Part shown: positions 1-8,254 of the stretch, one piece after another
Layout of the letters: each line of letters starts with the position of its first letter
How positions within the stretch are numbered: the first letter of the stretch is position 1
DNA from: a virus
Reading direction: 5' to 3' (one strand)
IMG/VR virus record: IMGVR_UViG_3300034418_010679
Location: 1 to 64,000 of that record
Length of the DNA stretch: 64,000 bases
Position numbers and translations under genes: made by a program
Notes under the pieces: model-generated
Databases searched by the model: none
The model's input: the letters and a program-made list of their open reading frames with translations, nothing else
Told to the model about the DNA's origin: nothing

Positions 1-393
1 TTGTTTTGGCGTTGAACATGCAGGACAAGAAACATTTATTTCATAGTCCTCCCCATATCCATCGATACGAAGAGCAACTAGAATAGCGTTCTTATCACCT
101 GTTAGTAATGTTGATGGGTCAAGTTTCTGGTCTACTAAAACAGACTTGATAAGTCTGTCCACCACTTCGCCTGACTGAAGAATAGATTCATTTGTTAATA
201 TTTCTTCTTGGCGTGTGGTCATAGCCTTCACCTCTACGGTTTCTTTGTCGTAGAGGGAATGACCTTGTGGATAAAACTTTCCCTCGGAAGGTAATTTTAC
301 TAATGTTGTGGGTGGTGAATAAGTCGCTTGCTGTTCTGGTATTTCAGTTGTTGTAATATTTGGTTGATTTATTCTTTCAGCATTCCGTGACAT
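1..393 (-). CDS. T4 gp26-family baseplate protein (3' end outside window)
   Basis: 131 codons are visible; the C-terminal part lies beyond base 1. The start ATG at 393 follows an AAGAGG ribosome binding site at good spacing. After a polar N-terminus, the stretch LPSEGKFYPQGH followed by VEVKAMTTRQEEIL is typical of the T4_baseplate family (T4 gp26/gp51 type), whose members act in assembly of the central baseplate hub. A CPAC motif near residue 126 may be half of a metal site. It directly follows the tail tube gene, a position where this family is often found in distant T4-like phages. The family call rests on motif resemblance, and gp26 cannot be told from gp51 here. Confidence 0.7.
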   Translation of the reverse strand, partial: MSRNAERINQPNITTTEIPEQQATYSPPTTLVKLPSEGKFYPQGHSLYDKETVEVKAMTTRQEEILTNESILQSGEVVDRLIKSVLVDQKLDPSTLLTGDKNAILVALRIDGYGEDYEINVSCPACSTPKQ

Positions 394-402
394 TTATACC
401 TC

Positions 403-939
403 TTATGCACCCGTGATCTCAGCCCAATCGTAAGCGATGGTTAGGCTGAGTTCAACGAGTTCTTCTGATGCGTAATCAAAGCTACCCCAATCTACACTAA
501 CAATGATAGGGTTGTTAAGTGTCCAAGTTTCAACTGGGTCGCCAGCAGCGTTTAGGGCTTGAATTTTGATATCGCCAATGGCATCAGCAAAAGATTTCTT
601 TGTGAAACTTTGCTTCATTGTCTTATCTTCTGGACCCTTTACTGGTGGGTAGTAGCCAGCCTCTCTTAGAAGAGAGTAGAGTTGTTGGGAAGCATCGGGG
701 GTTAGGGGATCTTTGAGAGTAACTGTGATATCATTCCACTTAGCACGTCCTGGGAACTTGAATGAGTGGTTGATATACTGGTGTTCAACTGTGCTCACTT
801 CCACTGTTGGACGTGTGACGTTTGACACAACCCAGCTTGGTAGTTGGTCTTGTTGACCTTTCTTACCAAAGCTAAATAAGAAACGGTGTTGTCTTTTTGG
901 CTGTGAATTTTTGCTTCCCCAAAAGGTTGTCTGTGTCAT
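403..939 (-). CDS. gp19: Tail tube protein (T4 gp19-like)
   Basis: 178 aa, close to T4 gp19 (163 aa). This protein stacks in hexameric rings to form the inner tube through which DNA leaves the particle. The pattern RFLFSF near the N-terminus, a central HSFKFPGRAKWNDITVTLKD, and a C-terminal VSVDWGSFDYASEELVELSLT followed by YDWAE matches the T4-like tube fold, in which conserved beta strands include the F-P-G-x-x-x-W-x-D segment. It sits directly after the sheath gene, as in T4 (18 then 19). The start ATG at 939 is 15 nt from the sheath stop and is preceded by GGGAGAG. Confidence 0.93.
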   Translation of the reverse strand: MTQTTFWGSKNSQPKRQHRFLFSFGKKGQQDQLPSWVVSNVTRPTVEVSTVEHQYINHSFKFPGRAKWNDITVTLKDPLTPDASQQLYSLLREAGYYPPVKGPEDKTMKQSFTKKSFADAIGDIKIQALNAAGDPVETWTLNNPIIVSVDWGSFDYASEELVELSLTIAYDWAEITGA

Positions 940-954
940 TAGTTATTCTCTCCC

Positions 955-3846
955 TTAGTCTTCAAATGAAGCCCCTGAGTTTGTGATAAAGAAGTCTACC
1001 GCGATAAACTCGATAGCTCTTGTTGGCTTAATAAATAGTTTAGCGTATAGAATATTTTGGTCAATGAGGTCAGGGGTTGTTGTTGTCTCATCGAGAACCA
1101 ATCTGTACTCATCAATACCGAACTGTTGTTGCACGTCGAGCAAGAATGGGTTAGCTTCTGAGAGGAAGCGGTTCCATGTGTCTTGAACGTTTGGCTCAAA
1201 CAAGAAGTTGGAGGCAATCTGTGAGAGACCTTGCTTGACGTAGATAAGCATTCTGCGAACGTTGATGCGATCGAGTGCGCTTCTGTCGGCTTGTAGGGTC
1301 TTCTGACCGAACACTACAACACCCTCGTTGGGGAATGTAGCGATTGGGTTGATGCCCACCTCGTAAAGCTTATCACGGTCTTTAGAGGTTAGTTTCTCTG
1401 TGGCGCTTAGAACTGGGATGCCAGTTGCGTCACTTGATAGACCGCCTCGTGTGAAGCCTGCTGGTGCAAACCATGGACCACGGTCAAAGTCTGTTTTGGA
1501 CATAACGCCAAGTGCGACTACTGATGGTGGTAGGTAAACAACCTTGTTGTTCTCGTCGTCTAGGGCTTGTACCCATGGGTAGTAAGCGCAGCCGAATGAA
1601 GAGTCAAGCTGGCGGTCAATAAATGTTTCTACTGCATCCTCAACATCACCAATGGTGTCGTTGGCGTTTGGAGCAGCAGCCTGTGTTGCTGTGCGCTCTG
1701 GTGGTGGAACGAATGCCTTCTCGATATCGATAATGGCTAGTGCGTCACCACGGTCTTCGCAGCGCTCTACGAGACGCTTTGTGAGACCAGCGTTCTTTAG
1801 ACCTGGGACTGTAGCCAAGTTGAAAGAAATTTGCTCTGGGTCTGATAGAAGGTCAATAGCTCTTTGTACTGAGTAGTAAGCGTAGTTATCGCTACTGTTT
1901 GAAGAGAGGAGACCTTCACGAAGGATTGGTTCTTTCTCTTTGATGGTGAAACCATCTGAACCACCGTTGAGTACGGTTGTGAACTGAGCAACGCCACGGT
2001 CGATAAGAGTCTTGTAGCTTGAGCCTGCTTTTGATGTTACAGAAGCACCGGCTACTCTGTTGCCTGCGGCGTAGGAGCTTTGCTGGACTCTGTTTCCTGA
2101 GAATGAAGCGGAAACATCATCAAGCGAGAATACCCATGAGAACTCGGTTAGACCATCCACTTCGTTTGCAGCGGAGTTTTCTTCGCTGTTTGGGTCAGCC
2201 AAGAGGCTTCTTGGTCTTGGTCTAATGATATCTAGGATATCTTCTGCGAACTGTGCGTTTGCTGTTGTCTTGCCGGTGTAGGCACCGTAGAAGACTGATG
2301 TTGGGTCAAGACCACCACCGTCTGTGTTGGCGGCTCTTAGTGGAACTTGTGGGAAGTTGAAGCGAAGTTCAGCGTCTTGACCAGTAAGAATGTACTGTGT
2401 TGTGAGGGCAGCTTGTGGTCCACCTGTCACAGAGCCCGAACCTGCAATAAATGGTGTTACGATTGAACCCAGAATATCGGTAAAGCCGTTTGAAGATGAA
2501 AGGTAGTTTACATTCTCGTAACGGATGGGACCGAACACACCGAAGGGTAGAAGTTCTGTTGGTGTTGTACCAGCCTCTACTTCTTCTTTCATCTCAACGT
2601 AAACAAACTTTGATTGGTTGTCGTATTGACCGAGGTCTCGGCTTATTCTTCTAACGTTGTCGTAAATGACTCTTCTATCGCCAACCTTTCTTGCGAGGTA
2701 GTTTGGTGATGATGGGTCGAGGTTGCAGTTGCTGAAACGCTCGACAACTTCAACTGTGTTGTCTGTGTCGTCTAGCTTGCGAAGAACTAGGTCGAATGAA
2801 CCGTATGAACCGGAGATGCGACCGTAGCGCATGTTTGTGATGGAAACTTTTAGGTTATCTTGAACCCACTTGCCACCGTCACGAGCACGGAGTCTAAACA
2901 ACTTTTGCATGTCCTCTGGGTCGTATGAAGCGGTGTTCTCGTTAAGGTCTTGTGCGATGAACCAGCCTGTCTCAGCCTTTTGTGATGGAAACTGGAAGTC
3001 CTCACCGCTCTCACCGCCTGAACCTGTTGAGGCGAGCTTTACGATGACACCCATGTAGGAGTCGCCAGAAATGCTGTCTAGGCTCTCTTCAAAAGTTTCA
3101 CCCAAGAAGTATTTCTTGTAGGTGGTTGAACTTGCAGCGTAAATATTGCTGTTTGTTCTGATCGCGTCTGTGTTTAGAACGTTGCGAATGTATTTCTTTG
3201 AATTGGGGTTAAAGTTGAAAACGTATGAGCCTGTTGTTTCACCATCAGAAGCACGAGCAACTTCGCCTTCGATGACCAACTTGAACTCAGCGTTTTTTGC
3301 GCTTGTGCCAGCGAGGGCATCAATAAGAGTAGCGTTAAGCTGGTTGGCGCTTTCTTCATAATCGGCAGTATTGCCTGCGAGTTGGATTGTGGCACCATCT
3401 TCTCTATAAATAATAGCAGCAAGAGTACCTGTGTGCAAGCCAGTTGATGAGGAGCCGAACAGGAAGAATCCTAGAGCTTCCTCTGACTTCCATCCTGCGC
3501 GGTCAGATGTGCTTGAAGCGTCGGGGTCTTGTTTTCCGAGAAGTCTAATGAATGTCAGTGAACCGTTGTTTCTCAACCAAGCTTTTGCAGCGTAAGCGCC
3601 GTAAGCTGTACCTGCCTTTCCACCGTCTCTCCAGGCATCTCTAGCCGATTCTTGTGAAAAGGGTTCACCAAATGTTTGAACGAACTCTGAAAATGAAGTA
3701 ACTGTTACGGGTCTCATGCCTGGACCACGTTCTGAGCGACCGATAACCACTGGACCAACAGGAACGGGTGTATCGGGTAGTTGTGATTGGTCAATCTCCT
3801 TGATGAAAACACCAGGGGACACAAACTTGAATCTTCTTTCTGACAT
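955..3846 (-). CDS. gp18: Tail sheath protein, enlarged (T4 gp18-like)
   Basis: 963 aa against 659 aa for T4 gp18. The sheath surrounds the tube and contracts to drive it through the envelope. The N-terminus has the typical FVSPGVFIKEID and GPVVIGRSERGP segments. The last 150 residues carry the conserved sheath C-terminus: NVRRMLIYVKQGLSQIASNF, FLFEPN, a TWNRFLSEANPFL segment and a final FIAVDFFITNSG. The extra 300 or so residues lie in the middle (roughly 130-650), where sheath proteins carry surface-exposed protease-resistant domains. The start ATG at 3846 has a GGAGA ribosome binding site, and a candidate late promoter lies 29 nt upstream. Confidence 0.95.
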   Translation of the reverse strand: MSERRFKFVSPGVFIKEIDQSQLPDTPVPVGPVVIGRSERGPGMRPVTVTSFSEFVQTFGEPFSQESARDAWRDGGKAGTAYGAYAAKAWLRNNGSLTFIRLLGKQDPDASSTSDRAGWKSEEALGFFLFGSSSTGLHTGTLAAIIYREDGATIQLAGNTADYEESANQLNATLIDALAGTSAKNAEFKLVIEGEVARASDGETTGSYVFNFNPNSKKYIRNVLNTDAIRTNSNIYAASSTTYKKYFLGETFEESLDSISGDSYMGVIVKLASTGSGGESGEDFQFPSQKAETGWFIAQDLNENTASYDPEDMQKLFRLRARDGGKWVQDNLKVSITNMRYGRISGSYGSFDLVLRKLDDTDNTVEVVERFSNCNLDPSSPNYLARKVGDRRVIYDNVRRISRDLGQYDNQSKFVYVEMKEEVEAGTTPTELLPFGVFGPIRYENVNYLSSSNGFTDILGSIVTPFIAGSGSVTGGPQAALTTQYILTGQDAELRFNFPQVPLRAANTDGGGLDPTSVFYGAYTGKTTANAQFAEDILDIIRPRPRSLLADPNSEENSAANEVDGLTEFSWVFSLDDVSASFSGNRVQQSSYAAGNRVAGASVTSKAGSSYKTLIDRGVAQFTTVLNGGSDGFTIKEKEPILREGLLSSNSSDNYAYYSVQRAIDLLSDPEQISFNLATVPGLKNAGLTKRLVERCEDRGDALAIIDIEKAFVPPPERTATQAAAPNANDTIGDVEDAVETFIDRQLDSSFGCAYYPWVQALDDENNKVVYLPPSVVALGVMSKTDFDRGPWFAPAGFTRGGLSSDATGIPVLSATEKLTSKDRDKLYEVGINPIATFPNEGVVVFGQKTLQADRSALDRINVRRMLIYVKQGLSQIASNFLFEPNVQDTWNRFLSEANPFLLDVQQQFGIDEYRLVLDETTTTPDLIDQNILYAKLFIKPTRAIEFIAVDFFITNSGASFED

Positions 3847-3874
3847 ATTGTATTTCTCCTAAGAAAAACTTCCT

Positions 3875-3883
3875 AATAAATAG
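3875..3883 (-). promoter_or_regulatory. Candidate late promoter motif before sheath gene
   Basis: Read on the minus strand this is CTATTTATT in the 57-nt gap between the gp15-like and sheath genes, 29 nt upstream of the sheath start. The same motif recurs in five other gaps of this window. The role as the -10 element of the gp55-like sigma factor is inferred. Confidence 0.5.
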
Positions 3884-3903
3884 TGTTATGGTGGGTCAAA
3901 CAC

Positions 3904-4692
3904 CTACTCAATAAAAAATGTCTCTTCTTTCTTGAATCGTATCTTGACCGCATTCTCTCTGACAGCAACGGTTTGTTGTTCTTGGTTGATGCCTTCCCCT
4001 ATTAAAAAGCCTTCCACTCGGATTTCAATATCAGTTTCAAATCTTCTTTCTTCCTCTCCCAAGGTTGCAAGGTTATTGCTTTGGGCAAAGTCTTGCGAAA
4101 CAAAACCTTCATATGAGTTGTTTTCGTCTCCGAGGTCGAAAGAGTAAGCATTACCAAAACGGTTCATAAATGGAGTAACAAGGTCATTCATATGAGTTTG
4201 ATACTCAGCCACCAGTTTTACACCATATGTGACGTGAACCCAAGTTGGTGTTGGGATAGAGGAAAACTCGTAAACAACTCGCTTTGTTTTGAAACGAGAG
4301 TTTTTGTCTCCTCTTACTCTTAGGGAGTCAGCGTTGGCAAAATTCTTTGTTTTATCGGCTTGGATATTTTTGCCAACTAAAAAGTTGTTTCTTCTTCTGT
4401 CCGAGTTGTTGTAAACATTGTTGCCGAATGGTCCCATTCTGGACGGGTCTTTTTGAACATTTGTTCTTTCAATAGTGATAAGTGGGAGGATAAGTGTCTC
4501 ACTTCCATCTCTGGCTTCTTTGGACTTTTTTATTTGATATGCTCTCTCTGCACCAGCCCAAATAACAGGAACTTTTCTTGTTTCGTTATTTGCTCTGACG
4601 TGTAGGTCGAGTTGTTCATCTACCCAGCGGTAAAAAGCTGCATCTATTGTTTCTAAGGTAGAAGGAGTGTATGCTCTTGTTTCAGTTGCCAT
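3904..4692 (-). CDS. gp15: Tail terminator / sheath stabiliser (T4 gp15-like)
   Basis: 262 aa, near the 272 aa of T4 gp15, which caps the tail tube and sheath and joins the tail to the neck. Features in common with gp15 are the early FYRWVDEQLDLHVR, KVPVIWAGAERAYQIKK, LILPLITIERTN, then TWVHVTYGVKLVAEYQTHMN leading to an FMNRFGN segment, and a C-terminal FETDIEIRVEGFLIGE. Its place between a gp14-like gene and the sheath equals the T4 order 13-14-15-18. It overlaps the upstream gene by 11 nt (ATGGCAACTGA). The call rests on pattern and synteny. Confidence 0.78.
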   Translation of the reverse strand: MATETRAYTPSTLETIDAAFYRWVDEQLDLHVRANNETRKVPVIWAGAERAYQIKKSKEARDGSETLILPLITIERTNVQKDPSRMGPFGNNVYNNSDRRRNNFLVGKNIQADKTKNFANADSLRVRGDKNSRFKTKRVVYEFSSIPTPTWVHVTYGVKLVAEYQTHMNDLVTPFMNRFGNAYSFDLGDENNSYEGFVSQDFAQSNNLATLGEEERRFETDIEIRVEGFLIGEGINQEQQTVAVRENAVKIRFKKEETFFIE

Positions 4693-5164
4693 CGAATAAA
4701 CCTTCCCTTGCTTTTATACACTCTGCTGTGGTTTCGTATTTTTGCCCTTCTTGACCAAACAATCTTTTTGCGCCAATGGTTTTTACTATCTCGTAGTAGT
4801 CTCCATCGTAGTAAACAAAGTCTCCTACTCTAACAAAAAGGTCTTGGTCTTCTGTGAGTCTCTTACGGTGAAAGTATACTGAGATGCGGGGTCTTTTGTC
4901 GTAACCCTTACTGTCGTTTGTTACGTCACTCTCTTGTGCCTCTACTCTTGCATAAACCCTTACTGGTGGTAAGAAAGTTTTTTGTATTGCCTCGCCATAA
5001 ACAGGGTGAAAGTTTGTGTGCTCTAAACTAATAGCGTAGTAAGCTATGGCTTGACCAACCACATTTTCGATAAGTTCGGTATTAACTTGGCGAACCAAGT
5101 CTCTTTCTTTCTTGCCAACAAAGAGCGGTGGTGGTGGCGCATCTGGTCTTGTGAATTTTGCCAT
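4682..5164 (-). CDS. gp14: Neck protein (T4 gp14-like)
   Basis: 160 aa, shorter than T4 gp14 (256 aa). Neck proteins gp13 and gp14 close the portal after packaging and provide the attachment surface for the tail. The C-terminal half carries DLFVRVGDFVYYDGDYYEIV, resembling the gp14 segment in which a 'GDLIY' strand is followed by an 'FEI' strand. The N-terminus is proline-rich. Position between the gp13-like and gp15-like genes supports the call. The start is ATG at 5164, two bases after the gp13 stop. An unrelated head-completion protein at the same site cannot be excluded. Confidence 0.62.
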   Translation of the reverse strand: MAKFTRPDAPPPPLFVGKKERDLVRQVNTELIENVVGQAIAYYAISLEHTNFHPVYGEAIQKTFLPPVRVYARVEAQESDVTNDSKGYDKRPRISVYFHRKRLTEDQDLFVRVGDFVYYDGDYYEIVKTIGAKRLFGQEGQKYETTAECIKAREGLFDGN

Positions 5165-5168
5165 TTAT

Positions 5169-6422
5169 TTACCCCACATAGATTGCATTTGGAACGTTTT
5201 CAAAAAGTTTTTGCGAGTTCTCGACAATATTTGCGTCACTTTCAGCTAAAGCTGAGTAAGTTAGTTGGTCTAGAAGCTCTTTTAGTTCTGTTTTTAAGTT
5301 TTGTTGTTCTTCTCGGGACTGACTAATAAGGTCTGAGCCATTTAGAGTCACAGAATCGTTTGGAATTGGAATAGTGCCGAACTTGGAGCGCACTTGACCT
5401 AAAATTTCCTTACAAAGTGCAAGGGCATAGCGGCGAATCCATTGCTTACCCACCGAGTTGATGTTATCGTAGGGAATATTAGCAAATGGCAAGGTGTTCA
5501 TGTTGTTTACACCCTTTACTCCGCGCTCTCTGGTATCATCTACGGTGTTTGCATCTTCATCAACGGTAAATGTAAACCAAATGTAATCATCGGACTGTAC
5601 AGAGTCTCCTGGGGGTGGATATACCTTTAAAAAGTTGTTGTGTAACTCGTAAGAATAGTGTGAGAAACGAACATTTGTGTGGTCTTCGTATGCCATAGCT
5701 TGCAAACGGTTGTGCCAAGTTGGAATAACCTCGTATGTTGAGTCATCAGCATACTGACCATAGGTGGAAAGGTTGCCTACTACGTTGAGACCACCGTAGT
5801 AGCTAAAGAACCTCCACATAACCTTGGGGCTTTTGTAATAAACATTTCTAATAAGAACTTTTTTGTTATTAATCTTGTTGTAATAATCAGAAGAGGCTAG
5901 AGAGCTTGAAGCCTGAACAATGGCTTGTAGGTCGTATTGTTGTGTATTTGGTTCTAGCTTGAAACTTGCTGAGTATTCTGTTAGGAAGCCACCTACGCCA
6001 GCTTCGGTTGATACACCCTCTGCCACACGACGTGCATAAGCAAAACCAAAGTTTGGAAAGTCTCTCGATGCGTCAGATGCCCCTCCTGAAATCTCTCCGT
6101 CTTCATCAAAAGAAGAAGTCGATGCTCCAAGCATGTCAGAAAGCACGTTCTTAGCTTGGTGAGAGTTTATCATATATGAGTATTCTAATACTGCTTCTTG
6201 ATAAGCTGCATAAACATTACCAGTTTTTATTTCAATATCTAAAACATCGCCGCCTAGTTTTTTATAAACATAAGCTACTTGGTCTACTGCTCCGCTAATA
6301 AAAGCTGCGTTGTCACTGTATACGGTAAATGGTAAAGCAGCTACCACATCATCTGTTGAGCCTGTGGCTGTTAAAACAGATGTGCTTACGGTAGATACTG
6401 GACTAAGTTCTGGAACTGGCAT
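5169..6422 (-). CDS. gp13: Neck protein / head completion (T4 gp13-like)
   Basis: 417 aa against 309 aa for T4 gp13. The diagnostic part is the C-terminal third: GKQWIRRYALALCKEILGQV, then RSKFGTIPIPNDSVTLNGSD and a helical EEQQNLKTELKELL. This parallels gp13 of T4-like phages, where an RYALALxKE helix precedes a glycine-proline turn and 'tLNG'. The central WRFFSYYGGLNVVG and KVYPPPGD segments look like beta structure. It is the first gene after the capsid terminator and has its own candidate promoter 20 nt upstream of the start at 6422, so it probably heads a late neck-tail operon. Confidence 0.75.
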   Translation of the reverse strand: MPVPELSPVSTVSTSVLTATGSTDDVVAALPFTVYSDNAAFISGAVDQVAYVYKKLGGDVLDIEIKTGNVYAAYQEAVLEYSYMINSHQAKNVLSDMLGASTSSFDEDGEISGGASDASRDFPNFGFAYARRVAEGVSTEAGVGGFLTEYSASFKLEPNTQQYDLQAIVQASSSLASSDYYNKINNKKVLIRNVYYKSPKVMWRFFSYYGGLNVVGNLSTYGQYADDSTYEVIPTWHNRLQAMAYEDHTNVRFSHYSYELHNNFLKVYPPPGDSVQSDDYIWFTFTVDEDANTVDDTRERGVKGVNNMNTLPFANIPYDNINSVGKQWIRRYALALCKEILGQVRSKFGTIPIPNDSVTLNGSDLISQSREEQQNLKTELKELLDQLTYSALAESDANIVENSQKLFENVPNAIYVG

Positions 6423-6441
6423 TGTCTAAACCCTCTTCTTC

Positions 6442-6449
6442 CTAAATAG
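6442..6449 (-). promoter_or_regulatory. Candidate late promoter motif before gp13-like gene
   Basis: The minus strand reads CTATTTAG followed by GAAG, 20 nt upstream of the gp13-like start and directly after the capsid gene terminator. A terminator followed at once by a promoter is what is expected at an operon boundary. The assignment as a late promoter is inferred from recurrence of the motif. Confidence 0.5.
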
Positions 6450-6456
6450 TTTCCCC

Positions 6457-6493
6457 AAAGAGAAACCCCCCGCCTACCGAAGCAGACGAGGGG
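6457..6493 (-). terminator. Rho-independent terminator after major capsid gene
   Basis: On the minus strand a 12-bp stem (bases 6493-6482 with 6477-6466, including a few G-T pairs) closes a TTCG loop flanked by C and G, the very stable UUCG tetraloop. It is followed by TTTCTCTTT. It starts 24 nt after the capsid stop codon. Stem, loop and U-rich tail are all visible in the sequence. Confidence 0.88.
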
Positions 6494-6516
6494 CAACTCT
6501 TAGTCAAAGACTAGGC

Positions 6517-8238
6517 TTATACCAAGTCTTGGCAGATGACGAGACCGTACATGTCTGGACGGACCATCTTCTTGCCGTAGCGTGTCATCACACCCTTACG
6601 TGGTACGAAGTCCTCTGTGCCAAAGATGGTTGGAGTGACTTGTAGTGGGACGTAAGGAGCGTAGACGTAACCACTCTCTAGGAAGCTGTTGCCACGGCGA
6701 CCAACTAGAACCACGTTGCGTGGGAAGTATGGGTCAACGTAAACGTCGAGCTTCTTGGAGATGCTACCAACATTTACAGCACCGGCTGTGCCATTGGCGT
6801 CAACGGTAACGTTGGCGCGGAAGCCAGCAGTGAACTCTAGAATGTTAGCAACTTCTGGTGAGCAAACTACGAAGTTTGCACCACCGCGAACGGTGCGACG
6901 GTGAATCTCTGCGGACACATCGTTGATGGTCTCTAGAAGAGTCTCGTACCATTCGCTAACTGTACCTGTGAAGTCAGGGGCAGCAGTGCTTGCACCAACT
7001 TCAACACCAGTTACGCGGTTTACAAACTTACCAGCAGCGCGGCTCCAGTAGCGAACACCGGCACCCTTAGCAGCACCTTGAATGAGGTCGTTCAAGATTT
7101 CTTGATCGATCTCTAGGGCAATCTGCTCAGAGAGGATGCTTGTAAGCTCAACCTCAGCGTCGAGGTTGTGGTAGGCGTTGAGGTCTTGACCGAGTTCGGG
7201 TGACCACTTAGCCTTTAGCTTTTTGGTGTTGGCTGTGATAGCAACACTGTCCACCTTGATATCAATCTCGGGGATATTTGGTGTATTCTCAAGTGCCCAC
7301 TCGCTTTGACCGCGAACGGAACCAACAGCGTTGCTAGCTGCAAAGTTATCGGTGATTGCGGCATCAATAACTGTGATAGCTGTGAGTGCTGTTGTCAACT
7401 GAGCAGGTGTACGACCTGTCTCGCTAGCGGCTGGAATGGCAACCAAGAGAACTCTTGTGTTGTCATCGGGGTCGATGCGAGTTAGACGACGTAGAAGAAC
7501 CTCGTTTGATAGACCACCTGAGCTTAGGGTGATGAGGTTATCCATGTTAACGCCAGCGGCTGAGAGTGTTGCAACTGGAACAGAAGCAATAGCGCAGTTT
7601 GTACCGGAAGCAATATCGGGATCGTAACGGAGCAACTTATCAAAAGTATCTGAAGTTACTGTATCACCGTCGCCCATTGTGGACTCAGTTACACCAGCAC
7701 CGTAAGTACCGGAAGCAACAGCAGAAATGGTAACACTAACAGTGCCTGTTGGTGAAGCATAGCCGTTGTTGAGGGCGTATGGTCCCTTTTCAGCGTTGAG
7801 ACCTGGGAATGTTGAGCCGAGGTCAATACCACCAGTAATTTGAGCAGCTACAGCGCCGCCACCAAATAGTGAGGCGTTTTGGTCGTAACCAAGCTTCTCT
7901 GTACTGGAAGTGAAGTCCAAGAAGAAAATGAGACCTGATGGTAGGCTCATTGGTTGGACGGAAACGAGTTCGTTGGCGATTAGCTCACCAAAGACTCTGC
8001 GGACGATTGGGAATGCTACGGCACTAAAGCCTTCGACATCACCAGCCGCCATTGTGGAAGCTTCACGGAGAAGTTCCTTGGCTTGGTTCTCTAAGAGACG
8101 AGCCATGTTGTTTTTTGTAACATCGCTGTTGAGACCTTCAAGAAGTCCTGTGCCTTCCCACTTATTTAGTAGAGCAGCACCTTCCTTTTGGAGATCACGA
8201 GCAACAATGCCTTCTGTTAATTTTTCTAATGCAGACAT
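6517..8238 (-). CDS. gp23: Major capsid protein precursor (T4 gp23-like)
   Basis: 573 aa (T4 gp23 is 521 aa). It forms the hexamers of the head shell, HK97-type fold. The conserved entry into the mature fold is visible as FPIVRRVFGELIANELVSVQ then PMSLPSGLIFFL (residues about 76-108). The first ~60 residues are a helical propeptide. LRE|A at residues 57-60 fits the L/I-x-E site cut by T4-type prohead proteases, giving a mature protein of about 514 aa. The C-terminal VTPTIFGTEDFVPRKGVMTR and YGKKMVRPDMYG segments are also typical. A perfect AAGGAGG ribosome binding site precedes ATG 8238, and a strong terminator follows, fitting very high expression. Confidence 0.96.
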   Translation of the reverse strand: MSALEKLTEGIVARDLQKEGAALLNKWEGTGLLEGLNSDVTKNNMARLLENQAKELLREASTMAAGDVEGFSAVAFPIVRRVFGELIANELVSVQPMSLPSGLIFFLDFTSSTEKLGYDQNASLFGGGAVAAQITGGIDLGSTFPGLNAEKGPYALNNGYASPTGTVSVTISAVASGTYGAGVTESTMGDGDTVTSDTFDKLLRYDPDIASGTNCAIASVPVATLSAAGVNMDNLITLSSGGLSNEVLLRRLTRIDPDDNTRVLLVAIPAASETGRTPAQLTTALTAITVIDAAITDNFAASNAVGSVRGQSEWALENTPNIPEIDIKVDSVAITANTKKLKAKWSPELGQDLNAYHNLDAEVELTSILSEQIALEIDQEILNDLIQGAAKGAGVRYWSRAAGKFVNRVTGVEVGASTAAPDFTGTVSEWYETLLETINDVSAEIHRRTVRGGANFVVCSPEVANILEFTAGFRANVTVDANGTAGAVNVGSISKKLDVYVDPYFPRNVVLVGRRGNSFLESGYVYAPYVPLQVTPTIFGTEDFVPRKGVMTRYGKKMVRPDMYGLVICQDLV

Positions 8239-8254
8239 AGTTAATTTTCCTCCT

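Noticed and set aside
1030-1038. CTATTTATT inside the sheath gene
   Set aside because: It encodes sheath residues of the conserved C-terminus and stands 91 nt before the tube gene, outside the 20-42 nt range of the intergenic copies; may still be active but not counted.
6500-6512. Small inverted repeat TAGTC-AAA-GACTA next to the capsid stop
   Set aside because: Only five base pairs with a 3-nt loop; the adjacent 12-bp stem explains termination better.
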